The notes below the pieces were generated by a model, which saw only the letters and a list, made by a program, of their open reading frames with translations, ran no database searches and was not told where the DNA came from. Position numbers and translations under genes: made by a program. Below, piece by piece: positions 19,626 through 31,063 of a DNA stretch of 64,000 bases. The stretch's first letter is position 1. Each line of letters starts with the position of its first letter. The DNA is from Perlucidibaca piscinae DSM 21586 (GTDB lineage Bacteria; Pseudomonadota; Gammaproteobacteria; Pseudomonadales; Moraxellaceae): contig NZ_ATUE01000008.1 in NCBI RefSeq assembly GCF_000420045.1, positions 62,001 through 126,000 of the forward strand. The letters run 5' to 3'.

Positions 19626-20288
19626 TCAGTTTTCCTTGTCGCCAAACAGGCCGAGAAAGCGGTAGCGATGCTTCGGCGTGGCGCCGGCCGGCCGGCGCAG
19701 CACATCGGTTTGCGACAGCACATCATGAAGGCAGCGACCCTGCGCGCCGGATGCCAGCGGCAGCCAGCGCCACAGGTAATTGAACAGCAGCCCGGCCGCG
19801 ACACTGATGCCGAGCGCGGCCTGATCGCCACGCAGCAGCCAGGAAGTCAGTCCGCACAAGGCCGGAACGGCGGCGGCTGACAGGAAGCGGCGCAGGCTGT
19901 CTGCCCACGTCATCAGGTTGCCATCCACGCGTCGCGCCTCCAGGCGCCAGGTCTGCATGCCCAGTGTCTGTCCGCTGCGTGTCCAGCAATAGCCGTAGAA
20001 CGCGAAGATGATGGCGACCGTGGCAGGGAACAGCAGGCCGTAGCGCACGCCTGCCGGCAGCACGGTCAGGGTGCTGGTGTCGGCGGCCTGACTCGGGGTT
20101 GCGATGGCAATCAGCACGGTGTTGACCACGGCCGCCAGCGCGATCAGCAGCAGGCTGTCGTAGACCAGGGCGATCAGGCGCACACCGATGCCGGCGCGGG
20201 GCAGGATGGCAGGCGTTTCGGGTGCGCGTGTGCTGACGGCGTGTCGTGGGGTCTTGCGGCTGCGAAAGCCGGTGTTTGAACGGGCCAT
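19626..20288 (-). CDS. RDD family membrane protein
   Basis: A 220-residue protein with the RDD domain layout: an Arg in the first helix region (AGIGVRLIALVYDSLLL, with the Arg and the two Asp-like positions of the family), then three to four hydrophobic helices, including FYGYCWTRSGQTLGMQTWRL, a stretch typical of RDD proteins. The function is not established; some members are Na+(K+)/H+ antiporter components. I took ATG 20288; the upstream extension lacks similarity. The gene is convergent with the small membrane protein gene and lies downstream of tRNA-Leu on the same strand. Confidence 0.8.
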   Translation of the reverse strand: MARSNTGFRSRKTPRHAVSTRAPETPAILPRAGIGVRLIALVYDSLLLIALAAVVNTVLIAIATPSQAADTSTLTVLPAGVRYGLLFPATVAIIFAFYGYCWTRSGQTLGMQTWRLEARRVDGNLMTWADSLRRFLSAAAVPALCGLTSWLLRGDQAALGISVAAGLLFNYLWRWLPLASGAQGRCLHDVLSQTDVLRRPAGATPKHRYRFLGLFGDKEN

Positions 20289-20337
20289 GTGCTTGAATGT
20301 CCTGTGCCGCCTGGGCACGCAGCACGCCGCGTTGTCA

Positions 20338-20424
20338 TGGTGCCGGGAAAGGGAATCGAACCCTTACGATGTCTCCACCGGCGGATTTTGAGTCCGCTGC
20401 GTCTACCAGTTCCGCCATCCCGGC
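20338..20424 (-). tRNA. tRNA-Leu (anticodon CAA)
   Basis: An 87-base cloverleaf on the minus strand with acceptor GCCGGGA / TCCCGGC, an anticodon stem GCGGA/TCCGC around loop CTCAAAA (anticodon CAA, reads TTG), a long variable arm typical of tRNA-Leu, T loop GTTCGATTC and an encoded CCA. Confidence 0.96.
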
Positions 20425-20439
20425 AGGGAAGGTCGGCGA

Positions 20440-20467
20440 AGTATAGCGGGGGAGGGCCGGACGTCAA
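20440..20467 (-). promoter_or_regulatory. Promoter of tRNA-Leu
   Basis: On the minus strand TTGACG (20467-20462) and TATACT (20445-20440) are 16 bases apart, and the -10 box ends 15 bases before the tRNA gene. A GC-rich discriminator follows, as expected for stringently controlled tRNA promoters. Confidence 0.75.
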
Positions 20468-20520
20468 GGCAACTTCCCGGCGCGACGGCCCGACCGGCTG
20501 GGCTGGCGGACGGATCCGGC

Positions 20521-20526
20521 TATAAT
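20521..20526 (+). promoter_or_regulatory. -10 box of the queA-tgt-yajC-secDF promoter
   Basis: A perfect TATAAT 50 bases before the queA start. I see no good -35 box at the right distance (CTGGGC at 20498-20503 is a weak candidate). It is divergent from the tRNA-Leu promoter. Confidence 0.5.
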
Positions 20527-20576
20527 GCGCGACCTTGCGCAGCAGCGCCCCATTACCGCAGTGGTTGTCCGCCGGC

Positions 20577-21724
<1,148 letters not shown>

Positions 21725-21728
<4 letters not shown>

Positions 21729-22843
21729 AATTCACTCTCAAAGCCGTCGACGGCAAGGCCCGTCGCGGCGAGCTCGTCTTTGATCGCGGCAGCGTGCAGA
21801 CGCCGGCCTTCATGCCGGTCGGCACCTATGGCACCGTCAAGGGCATGCTGCCGCGCGACATCCACGCCATCGGGGCCGAGATCATCCTCGGCAACACCTT
21901 CCATCTCTGGCTGCGTCCGGGCACTGAGGTCATCAAGGCACATGGCGACCTGCATGACTTCACCCAGTGGCAGGGCCCCATCCTCACCGATTCCGGCGGC
22001 TTCCAGGTGTTCAGCCTGGGCAAGCTGCGCAAGATCACCGAGGAGGGGGTGCGTTTCCAGTCGCCGGTGGATGGCAGCAAGGTGTTCCTGAGTCCGGAGG
22101 AGAGCATGCGCATCCAGCGTGATCTCGGCTCCGACATCGTGATGATCTTCGACGAGTGCACGCCCTATCCGGCCAGCCATGCCGAAGCCGACAGGTCGCT
22201 GGAGTTGTCGCTGCGCTGGGCGGCACGCTCGAAGCAGGCTCATGGTGACAATCCGAATGCGCTCTTCGGCATCGTCCAGGGTGGCATGTACGAGGACCTG
22301 CGCCTGAAGTCACTGGCCGGTCTGGAGCAGATCGGCTTTGACGGCTATGCCATCGGCGGCCTGTCGGTGGGCGAGCCCAAGGAGGACATGATCCGCATCC
22401 TCGACTTCCTGCCCGGTCACCTGCCGGCGGACAAGCCACGCTATGTCATGGGCGTCGGCAAGCCCGAGGATCTGGTCGAGGGCGTGCGCCGCGGCATCGA
22501 CATGTTCGACTGCGTCATGCCCACCCGCAATGCCCGCAACGGTCACTACTTCGTCACCGACGGCGTGGTGAGAATTCGCAACAGCCAGTACAAGACCGAT
22601 ACCGGACCGCTGGACCCGCACTGTGACTGCGAGGCCTGCACCGGCTTCTCCCGCGCCTACCTGCACCACCTCGACAAGTGTGGCGAGATGCTCGGTGCCC
22701 AGCTCGGCACCATACACAACCTGCGCTACTACCAGCGCCTCATGGCGGGTTTGCGCGAGGCCATCGAACACGGTAGATTGCAGCCCTTTGTGGCCGACTT
22801 CTATGCACGGCGCGGGCTTTCCGTGCCGCCGCTCAACGACTGA
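21725..22843 (+). CDS. tgt: tRNA-guanine transglycosylase Tgt
   Basis: Tgt swaps guanine-34 of GUN tRNAs for preQ1, feeding QueA of the same operon. The 372-residue TIM-barrel enzyme has the substrate motif LTDSGGFQVFSLG, the catalytic-aspartate region MFDCVMPTRNARNG, and the zinc site C300, C302, C305 with H331, at family spacing. Coupled to queA by an ATGA overlap; yajC follows 15 bases later. Confidence 0.98.
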
Positions 22844-22858
22844 AACTGGAGTGACGTG

Positions 22859-23194
22859 ATGAGTTTCCTGATTTCCGATGCCTATGCCAACGCCGCTCCG
22901 GCCGCTGCCGCAGGACCCAGCGCGACGGGCCAGATCGTCATGCTGCTGGGTTTCGTGGTCATTTTCTACTTCCTGCTCTGGCGTCCCCAGGCCAAGCGCC
23001 AGAAGGAGATGCGCGCGCTGGTCGACGGACTGCAGAAGGGTGACGAAGTGGTGTTCGCCGGTGGTCTGCTCGGTCGCATCACCAAGCTGGAAGGCGACTA
23101 CGCGGTGGTCGAGCTGACCGACAGCGTCGAAGTCAAGATCCAGAAGGCCGCCGTGCTCGCCAGCCTGCCCAAGGGCACCCTGAAGAGCCTCTGA
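22859..23194 (+). CDS. yajC: Preprotein translocase accessory subunit YajC
   Basis: A 111-residue single-span protein of the SecDF-YajC complex. The membrane helix (about residues 22-43) is followed by the conserved WRPQAKRQKEM and LQKGDEVVFAGGLLGRI stretches. ATG 22859 is preceded by GGAG; a GTG three bases upstream (22856) is in frame. The order tgt-yajC-secD-secF is standard. Confidence 0.95.
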   Translation: MSFLISDAYANAAPAAAAGPSATGQIVMLLGFVVIFYFLLWRPQAKRQKEMRALVDGLQKGDEVVFAGGLLGRITKLEGDYAVVELTDSVEVKIQKAAVLASLPKGTLKSL

Positions 23195-23265
23195 TCCGCT
23201 GTTCACGGCGTTGCTGCCAGCCGCAGCGACGCCGCCTCCGTCCGCTGTCTTCGTAGGTGCTCCCC

Positions 23266-25122
<1,857 letters not shown>

Positions 25123-25131
25123 GGAAGCATC

Positions 25132-26049
25132 ATGGCTGATGTGCGTGTCATCCGTTTCATGCGCTACCGCCGCCTGATGGCGGTGTTGTCCGGCGCCATC
25201 GTTCTGGTCGGTCTGGTCGCCATCGTGCTGAAGGGGCTGAATCTCGGTCTGGACTTCACCGGTGGGACCTCGGTGGAGTTCCGTTTCGCCCAGGCCGCGC
25301 ACCAGGCCGAGGTCAGCCGTGCCCTCGACGAGGCCGGCTACGAGGATGCCGTGGTGCAGTACCTCGGTGACGCCACCTCGATCCAGGTGCGTCTGCCCAA
25401 CCAGCCGGGTGATGCCGCTTCGGTGGCGCAGCGCATGGCCGAGGCCGTGTCGTCACCCGCCAACCCCGCACGCGTCATGCAGGTCGACAGCGTTGGTGCC
25501 CAGATCGGTGACGAGCTCTACCTGAACTCGCTGATTGCCGTCGGCCTCTCGCTGGCGATGATGATGGCCTACGTGTCCATTCGCTATCAGTACAAGTTCG
25601 CCATTGGTGCCGTGCTGTCGCTGGTGCATGACGTGCTGTTCACGGTGGGGCTGTTCGCGCTCTTCGGGCTGCCGTTCGACCTGACCGTTCTGGCCGCCGT
25701 GCTGGCCCTGATCGGCTACTCCCTGAACGACACCGTGGTGGTGTTCGACCGCATTCGCGAGAACTTCCGCAAGCTGCGCAAGGCCGACACCGTCGAGGTC
25801 ATCGACATCTCCCTGACCGAGACGCTGAGCCGTACCATCAACACGGTGCTGACCGTGGTGCTGGTCGTGCTGGCGCTGCTCTTCGTGGGTGGTCCGGCCC
25901 TGCACTGGTTCGCCGTGGCCCTGCTGATCGGTCTCTTTGCCGGTACCTACTCGTCCATCTACATCGCCACGGCCTATGCGCTGTTCGCCGGCATTTCGCG
26001 CGATGACTTCATCGTCCAGGTCAAGAAGGCCGAGGACGAGCTGCCCTGA
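25132..26049 (+). CDS. secF: Protein translocase subunit SecF
   Basis: Partner of SecD: 305 residues, first helix, periplasmic domain with LGLDFTGGTSVEF, then five helices including GYSLNDTVVVFDRIREN, the family hallmark. A GAGGAA ribosome site precedes the ATG. It is the last gene of the queA operon; an imperfect terminator-like hairpin follows. Confidence 0.97.
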   Translation: MADVRVIRFMRYRRLMAVLSGAIVLVGLVAIVLKGLNLGLDFTGGTSVEFRFAQAAHQAEVSRALDEAGYEDAVVQYLGDATSIQVRLPNQPGDAASVAQRMAEAVSSPANPARVMQVDSVGAQIGDELYLNSLIAVGLSLAMMMAYVSIRYQYKFAIGAVLSLVHDVLFTVGLFALFGLPFDLTVLAAVLALIGYSLNDTVVVFDRIRENFRKLRKADTVEVIDISLTETLSRTINTVLTVVLVVLALLFVGGPALHWFAVALLIGLFAGTYSSIYIATAYALFAGISRDDFIVQVKKAEDELP

Positions 26050-26060
26050 TCCGCTCTTCG

Positions 26061-26083
26061 GCGCCCCGTTTTCAGCGGGGCGC
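26061..26083 (+). terminator. Hairpin after secF
   Basis: An 8-bp perfect GC stem (GCGCCCCG / CGGGGCGC) with a 7-base loop, 11 bases after the secF stop. There is no T run after it, so termination may need Rho. Confidence 0.5.
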
Positions 26084-26185
26084 TGACGACAGGGGTGTTC
26101 GCCTGCGTACAAAATTTAACCTGTCTGTCATTGCTTTTTCTGTACAATCAGGCAACGTGTTTCAAAAGATTTCCAGTTGCCCGGC

Positions 26186-26851
26186 ATGAAACGCACCTTG
26201 TCCTTGCTCTGCTGTCTCCCGGTCTGCCTGCAGGCGGCCGAGTTGCAGCCGCTGTTTTCAATGCAGGGGTTGTTCCGGGGCGAGCAGGCCGGCATCGAGG
26301 CCTTGATTCGTCCTGAGGATCGCGTGTTGAGCTGCGAGCTCGACCTCATGGAGGGGGGCGTCAAGCAGACCGAGTCCGGAGCAGCACTGTACAGCCTGAG
26401 CCAGGAGCGTGAATCCTTCACGTGCATGACGCCGGAATGCGAGCAGCTTGCGGGTGCCACCATCTCGCAGGATCGCGGCGGCCTGGCTTGGAACATGGGC
26501 GAGGCGAATGGCCTGCGAGTGTCCCCCAAGGCCGAGGTCATACGCTACAGCCTGACAGACCGTGCCCAGGCCAGCCAGGATAGCGACCTGGGTCTCGGCG
26601 TTGGCGTGGACAGCACCTATCGCTTCGGCGAGCGCCTGTCAGCGTACGCACGCACGGGCATGATGCAGTTCGAGCAGCGCAACGGTTTCGAGGGCACGGT
26701 GGGGATTTTTGCGCCGCTGCGCCGCGGCAAGATCTTTCTCGAGGCGCGTTGGGCCGACATGACGACCGACGACCGCACGCTGCTCAATCAGCCGGATTAT
26801 GAGGAAAACACCCTTCGCATCGGCTTTTCGCGAGCCTTCAAGGGCTTGTAA
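26186..26851 (+). CDS. Exported protein of unknown function, beta-rich, possibly outer-membrane
   Basis: I do not recognise this 221-residue protein. ATG 26186 gives a clear signal peptide of about 20 residues (MKRTLSLLCCLPVCLQAAE). The mature part has a Cys pair (CMTPEC) near the middle, and its second half alternates polar and hydrophobic residues in strands such as RLSAYARTGMMQFEQ, GTVGIFAPL, KIFLEARWAD and NTLRIGFSRAF, ending near an aromatic residue, which hints at a small beta barrel. It stands alone between secF and suhB, behind an AT-rich 100-base region with a TACAAT box at 26143-26148. Confidence 0.7.
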   Translation: MKRTLSLLCCLPVCLQAAELQPLFSMQGLFRGEQAGIEALIRPEDRVLSCELDLMEGGVKQTESGAALYSLSQERESFTCMTPECEQLAGATISQDRGGLAWNMGEANGLRVSPKAEVIRYSLTDRAQASQDSDLGLGVGVDSTYRFGERLSAYARTGMMQFEQRNGFEGTVGIFAPLRRGKIFLEARWADMTTDDRTLLNQPDYEENTLRIGFSRAFKGL

Positions 26852-26873
26852 GTGGCCGACGCTGTCTGACTCC

Positions 26874-26898
26874 GCTGACTGCCGCGGAGGCAGTCAGC
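26874..26898. terminator. Hairpin between convergent genes
   Basis: A 10-bp perfect stem (GCTGACTGCC / GGCAGTCAGC) with a 5-base loop in the 59-base space between the unknown exported protein and suhB, which point at each other. There is no T run; probable bidirectional terminator. Confidence 0.5.
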
Positions 26899-26910
26899 GA
26901 GTTCCGGACA

Positions 26911-27726
26911 TCAGCGCTTGAGTGCTTCCGGCAGATGCGGGGCGAGGGTGGTGAGCAGGCCCTTGAAGACCTTGGCGTTGCCCGCGACGATGTTGCCGCT
27001 GGTCAGGTAGCCGTGGCCACCGGTGAAATCCGACACCAGCCCACCCGCTTCGCGAATGATCAGCTCGCCGGCGGCGATGTCCCAGGGTGCCAGCCCGAAT
27101 TCGAAGAAGCCATCCAGACGTCCAGCCGCGACATAGGCCAGGTCAAGGGCTGCCGAGCCGGCGCGACGCAGGCCGGCGGTTTGCGAGGCCACGGCCTTGA
27201 ACATCTGCAGATAGCCATCCATCGCATGCATCTGGTCGGGACGGAACGGAAAGCCGGTGCCGATCAGCGCGCCATCCAGGCTGCGACGCTCGGACACGCG
27301 CAGGCGGCGACCGTTCATGGCAGCGCCGCTGCCGCGGCTGGCGGTGAAGGCTTCGCGCCGCAGCGGATCAAGCACCACGGCATGCTCGGTGACGCCCTTG
27401 AACTGAACGGCGATGGACACCGCGTACTGCGGGAAGCCGTGGATGAAGTTGGTGGTGCCATCGAGCGGATCGATGATCCACAACCAGTCTGCTCCTTCAC
27501 CCTTGCCGGCGCTGCTGCCCGATTCCTCGGCCTGGATGGCATGGGTCGGGTAGGTCTTGCGCACGAAATCCACGATGGCGCGTTCAGCGGCCTTGTCGAC
27601 CTGGGTCACGTAATCGTTGAGGCCCTTGGCCTGCACATCGACCAGATCAAGGCGGTCGGCGGCCTTGGCGATGATGTCGCCGGCAAGATTGGCGGCGCGC
27701 AGCGCCATGGTCAGCATGGGTTGCAT
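26911..27726 (-). CDS. suhB: Inositol-1-monophosphatase family protein SuhB
   Basis: A 271-residue Mg2+-dependent phosphatase. Signatures: the metal ligands at E67/E68 (QAEES), the IDPLDGTTNF motif with D86 and D89, and the C-terminal WDIAAGELIIREAGG. In E. coli SuhB also acts as an rRNA antitermination factor, a role I cannot judge here. It is divergent from trmJ with 55 bases between; this suhB/trmJ-cysE-isc order is conserved in gammaproteobacteria. Confidence 0.96.
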   Translation of the reverse strand: MQPMLTMALRAANLAGDIIAKAADRLDLVDVQAKGLNDYVTQVDKAAERAIVDFVRKTYPTHAIQAEESGSSAGKGEGADWLWIIDPLDGTTNFIHGFPQYAVSIAVQFKGVTEHAVVLDPLRREAFTASRGSGAAMNGRRLRVSERRSLDGALIGTGFPFRPDQMHAMDGYLQMFKAVASQTAGLRRAGSAALDLAYVAAGRLDGFFEFGLAPWDIAAGELIIREAGGLVSDFTGGHGYLTSGNIVAGNAKVFKGLLTTLAPHLPEALKR

Positions 27727-27781
27727 GAAGGAAAACTCGGTTTAAAGAACAGGGATGGCAATAGTGTAACATGCTGACCCC

Positions 27782-28744
27782 ATGAACATCTCGACCCGCA
27801 TCATCCTTGTGAACACCTCGCTGCCGGCCAACATCGGCTCGGCGGCGCGCGCCATGAAGACCATGGGCCTCACCGACCTGGTGCTGGTGGCGCCGCGCCA
27901 GTTTCCCCATGCCGACGCCACGGCGCTGGCCTCGGGGGCATCCGACATCCTCGCGCGTGCCCGCGTCGTCGATACCTTCGAGGAGGCCATCGCCGACTGC
28001 CAGCTGGTGTTCGGCACCAGCGCCCGCAATCGCAGCATCAACATTGCCCAGGTCGACGCCCGCAGCGCCGGGCGCATTGCCTGCGAGCAGGGCGTCAGTG
28101 GCGCCACCGTGGCCTTCGTGTTCGGTCGCGAGGATCGCGGCCTCACCAACGAGGAGCTGCAGCTCTGCCACGGTCATGTCTTCATCCCGACTGACAGCGA
28201 GTACGGCGTGCTCAATGTCGCCGCGGCGGTGCAGGTGCTGGCCTACGAGACGCGCATGGCGCATCTGGAGTGGTGGCACGACGGACAGGATCTCGATCGC
28301 GACCGCCGCGAGTACGCCGAGGGGGTGGGGGGGCTGACGGGACCGTCTGGCGCCATGGATGGCGCCAGCGAGCCTACATGGATGTATTCACGGCGTGTCC
28401 CGACTGCCTCTCCACCCCCTCGGCGGTCCCGGACAGGAACCCATCCGCTGTCTGGCGATGATCTGACACAGATGCCCATGACCTTCGTGCCCTGGGACGA
28501 GGAGCTGGTCACCGCCGACGACATGGCGGGTTTCTACGCCCACTGCGAGCAGACCCTGGTCGCAGTCGGCTTCCTCGACCCGGACAACCCCCGCCAGATC
28601 ATGACCCGCCTGCGTCGCCTGTTCGGGCGCACGCGTCTCGACCGGCCCGAGTACAATCTGCTGCGCGGCTTCTTCAAGCGCGTGCTGGAGCTGGCGGCTG
28701 ACACGAACCGCAGCCGGCGTCCGGCTTCCCAACCACCGGCCTGA
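27782..28744 (+). CDS. trmJ: tRNA (cytidine/uridine-32-2'-O)-methyltransferase TrmJ, with an in-frame repeat insertion
   Basis: TrmJ is a SPOUT enzyme that 2'-O-methylates position 32 of several tRNAs. Residues 1-165 are the knotted catalytic domain (NTSLPANIGSAARAMKTMGL, VFGREDRGLTNEEL, LNVAAAVQVLAYE). The C-terminal dimer/tRNA domain is also intact (FYAHCEQTLVAVGF, RRLFGR, ELNILRG-like LLRGFF). The protein has 320 residues against about 246 in E. coli. The excess is in the linker between the two domains: residues about 179-215 are encoded by a 111-base structured repeat (28315-28425) that keeps the reading frame. Both domains look complete, so the enzyme should work. It begins the trmJ-cysE pair. 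Confidence 0.93.
   Translation: MNISTRIILVNTSLPANIGSAARAMKTMGLTDLVLVAPRQFPHADATALASGASDILARARVVDTFEEAIADCQLVFGTSARNRSINIAQVDARSAGRIACEQGVSGATVAFVFGREDRGLTNEELQLCHGHVFIPTDSEYGVLNVAAAVQVLAYETRMAHLEWWHDGQDLDRDRREYAEGVGGLTGPSGAMDGASEPTWMYSRRVPTASPPPRRSRTGTHPLSGDDLTQMPMTFVPWDEELVTADDMAGFYAHCEQTLVAVGFLDPDNPRQIMTRLRRLFGRTRLDRPEYNLLRGFFKRVLELAADTNRSRRPASQPPA
28315..28425 (+). repeat. Structured palindromic repeat, copy 1, inserted in trmJ
   Basis: The element is bounded by a 29-base imperfect inverted repeat (28315-28343 and 28397-28425, 25 of 29 positions pair). Between them lies a 53-base core that begins and ends with CGT. The core holds a hairpin at 28347-28368 (8-bp stem CTGGCGCC/GGCGCCAG, loop ATGGAT) and a second, shorter hairpin around 28370-28391, also with loop ATGGAT. 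Its length, 111 bases, is 37 codons exactly. Two other copies lie at 36605-36713 and 36772-36858, with the same core but quite different arms. Confidence 0.85.
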
Positions 28745-28753
28745 GGACTGCCG

Positions 28754-29554
28754 ATGTTCGCTCGCATCAAGGAAGACATCGACTCGGTTTTCGCCCGTGA
28801 TCCGGCGGCGCGCACCCGATTCGAGGTCCTGCTCAACTACCCCGGTCTGCATGCCGCCATGGCGCATCGCCTGGCGCACCGGCTCTGGCTCGCGGACTGG
28901 AAGGGGCTGGCGCGCTTCATCTCCACCCTGTCGCGATTCTGGACCGGCATCGAGATCCATCCGGGGGCTCGCATCGGTCGTCGCTTCTTCATTGATCACG
29001 GCATGGGCGTGGTGATCGGCGAGACCGCCGAGATCGGCGATGACGTCACGCTCTATCACGGTGTCACGCTGGGCGGCACTTCCTGGGATGCCGGCAAGCG
29101 TCATCCGACGCTGTGCGATGGCGTTGTCGTCGGTGCCGGTGCCAAGGTGCTCGGGCCTATCACCGTCGGCAGCAATGCCCGCATCGGCTCCAATGCCGTG
29201 GTGGTCAAGCCGGTACCGGAGGGCGCCACCGTGGTCGGCACGCCGGGACGCATCATCCAGCGCCAGGTTGTCGATGCCGAGGAACAGGCACGCCGGGAGT
29301 ATGCCGCGCGCATCGGCTTCCAGGCCTATGCCGCCAACCCGGACCTGCCTGATCCCGTGATCGAGGCCATGCGCGACCTGCTTGACCACATGCAGGCCAA
29401 CGAGGCGCGCATGGACATGTTCTGCAAGGCGCTGAAGGAAGCCGGCATCAATGTCTGCGACCAGAAGCCGGATGCGCTGCGCGCCGAAACCCTGGCAACC
29501 GTCAATGCAGATGCCGGCAGCAGCGCTGGCGCACTGCCGGAGACGCGTGTCTGA
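28754..29554 (+). CDS. cysE: Serine O-acetyltransferase CysE
   Basis: CysE acetylates serine, the first step of cysteine synthesis, supplying the sulfur donor for IscS. The 266-residue protein has the helical N-terminal region, then left-handed beta-helix hexapeptide repeats (IEIHPGARIGRRFFIDHGMGVVIGE in outline) with the catalytic DHG and the GVTLGGT loop. Its tail is longer than needed for catalysis. It lies nine bases after trmJ; in many relatives cysE directly precedes iscR, but here a CBS protein gene on the other strand lies between. Confidence 0.94.
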   Translation: MFARIKEDIDSVFARDPAARTRFEVLLNYPGLHAAMAHRLAHRLWLADWKGLARFISTLSRFWTGIEIHPGARIGRRFFIDHGMGVVIGETAEIGDDVTLYHGVTLGGTSWDAGKRHPTLCDGVVVGAGAKVLGPITVGSNARIGSNAVVVKPVPEGATVVGTPGRIIQRQVVDAEEQARREYAARIGFQAYAANPDLPDPVIEAMRDLLDHMQANEARMDMFCKALKEAGINVCDQKPDALRAETLATVNADAGSSAGALPETRV

Positions 29555-29574
29555 TCAACCGGCGCGGACCGGCA

Positions 29575-30861
29575 TCAGGGTGCGTTGCGGGTCACCAGGA
29601 GCTGGTCGATGCGGTGGTTGTCGACGTCGATCACCTCGAAGCGGTAGCCGGCATGATCGACATGGTCGGTCAGGCGCGGCACCTTGCGCAGCTGGTACAT
29701 CATGAAGCCGGCAATGGTTTCGTAATGCTCGTCGTCGGGGAAGTGCGTGATCTCCAGCGTGCGCATCACGTCCTCGACCGGGGTGAAGCCGTCGACCAGC
29801 CAGCTGCCGTCATCGCGACGCACGATCTGCTGCTGGTTCAGCGTCACCAGATCACCCATCACCGTGTTCATGACGTCATTGAGCGTCACGACCCCGACCA
29901 CCAGCGCGTATTCGTTGAGCACCACCGCGAAGTCCTCGCGACTGGCGCGGAACTGCGCCAGCAGCTCCGACAGGCTCAGCGAGTCGGGCACGCTGAGCAC
30001 CGGCTTGACGGCGGATGACTGCGGCAGTGCCAGCGGCTGCTGGCTGAGCAGTGTGTTGAGCAGGTCCTTGGATTCCACGTAACCGACCACGCGATCGATG
30101 ACGTCGTCGCAGACCAGGAACTTGGAGTGCACGTGACGCATGATCTGTGCCCTCAGCTCGTCCTCGCTGTCCTGCAGGGTGAGGTAGCTGACGCTTTCGC
30201 GGGTGGTCATGGCCGAGGTCACCAGTCGCGACTCCAGCTCGAAGATGTTGTCGATGGCCTGCTGTTCGTTGCGCAGCAGCAGGCCGGCCTGGGTGCCGGC
30301 ATCGACCATGGCCTGGATGTCATCCGTGGTGATGTCATCGCCGGTGCGTTCGTTGATGCCTGCCAGGCGCAACAGACGGCGAGTCAGGGAGTCGAAGCAC
30401 CACACCAGGGGGTGGCAGAGCGTGATGAATGCCTGCATGGGCGCGATGATGCGCATGGCGACCTGTTCTGGCGCCCGCATGGCCAGGCGCTTTGGCAGCA
30501 GGTCGGCAAACAGGATGAACAGGCTGGTCAGCACCACGAAGGACAGTGCCAGGCTGATGCTGTCCAGCCATGGCCCCTGATAGAGCAGGCCCAGCAGCAG
30601 GGTGAAGGTCGGGGTCAGCAGGGATTCGCCAAACAGGCCGGCGAGGATGGCGACCGCATTGACGCCGACCTGGATGCCGGTGAAGAAGTAGCCCGGGTTG
30701 GCCTGCAGCGCCAGCACAGCGGCCGCGCGTGCATCGCCGGCGTCGGCGAGTACCGTGAGCTTGATGCGGCGAGCTGCCGCCAGCGAGATTTCCGACAGCG
30801 AAAAGAAGGCGCTGATGGCGACAAGAACCAGCACGATCAGCCAGGGCTGGGAGGCATTCAC
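29575..30861 (-). CDS. CNNM/DUF21 and CBS-domain membrane protein (hemolysin/CorC family)
   Basis: A 428-residue protein of three parts: an N-terminal DUF21/CNNM membrane domain (about residues 5-190, three to four helices, with FSLSEISLAAAR and LFADLLPKRLA), two CBS domains (about 210-340, including VVLNEYALVVGVVTLNDV), and a C-terminal CorC/HlyC domain (about 345-425). It resembles the YfjD/YtfL type. Members are linked to divalent-cation or polyamine efflux; the exact substrate here is unknown. It is convergent with cysE and divergent from iscR. Confidence 0.9.
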   Translation of the reverse strand: MNASQPWLIVLVLVAISAFFSLSEISLAAARRIKLTVLADAGDARAAAVLALQANPGYFFTGIQVGVNAVAILAGLFGESLLTPTFTLLLGLLYQGPWLDSISLALSFVVLTSLFILFADLLPKRLAMRAPEQVAMRIIAPMQAFITLCHPLVWCFDSLTRRLLRLAGINERTGDDITTDDIQAMVDAGTQAGLLLRNEQQAIDNIFELESRLVTSAMTTRESVSYLTLQDSEDELRAQIMRHVHSKFLVCDDVIDRVVGYVESKDLLNTLLSQQPLALPQSSAVKPVLSVPDSLSLSELLAQFRASREDFAVVLNEYALVVGVVTLNDVMNTVMGDLVTLNQQQIVRRDDGSWLVDGFTPVEDVMRTLEITHFPDDEHYETIAGFMMYQLRKVPRLTDHVDHAGYRFEVIDVDNHRIDQLLVTRNAP

Positions 30862-30975
30862 CGGGTTTTCTCCGCAATCACGAGGTTGGCAGTATAGCGC
30901 TCGTGCCTGCGGGTCATCGCACCCGAGACAAAAAGCCGGCGCTGCGCTCTGGCTTTCTTGATGCCGACTGCCTAA

Positions 30976-31000
30976 AATCCCGACCGCTTTAGTGGGCTAA
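30976..31000 (+). promoter_or_regulatory. IscR binding site (type 1), distal
   Basis: This 25-base sequence fits the published type 1 IscR pattern (ATA-SYYGACTRWWWYAGTC-RRSTAT) at about 19 of 25 positions: CCCGACC, CTTTAGTGGGCTA. It abuts the second site with no gap. [2Fe-2S]-IscR should repress here. Confidence 0.65.
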
Positions 31001-31025
31001 ATAGTTGACTAATTTAGTCAGATTT
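31001..31025 (+). promoter_or_regulatory. IscR binding site (type 1), proximal
   Basis: ATAGTTGACTAATTTAGTCA followed by GATTT matches the type 1 IscR consensus almost throughout. It contains a TTGACT that could be the -35 box of iscR, so IscR bound here would block its own promoter. It lies 39 bases before the iscR start. I could not settle the -10 box (TAATAC at 31025-31030 is closest, but the spacing of 14 is short). Confidence 0.8.
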
Positions 31026-31063
31026 AATACGCTGTGATCAAGGAAGACTCACAGGAGCAGTTC

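Noticed and set aside
28270..28461. Separate small open frame across the repeat in trmJ
   Set aside because: The trmJ frame continues unbroken through this stretch into a complete C-terminal domain; the other frame is a by-product of the repeat.
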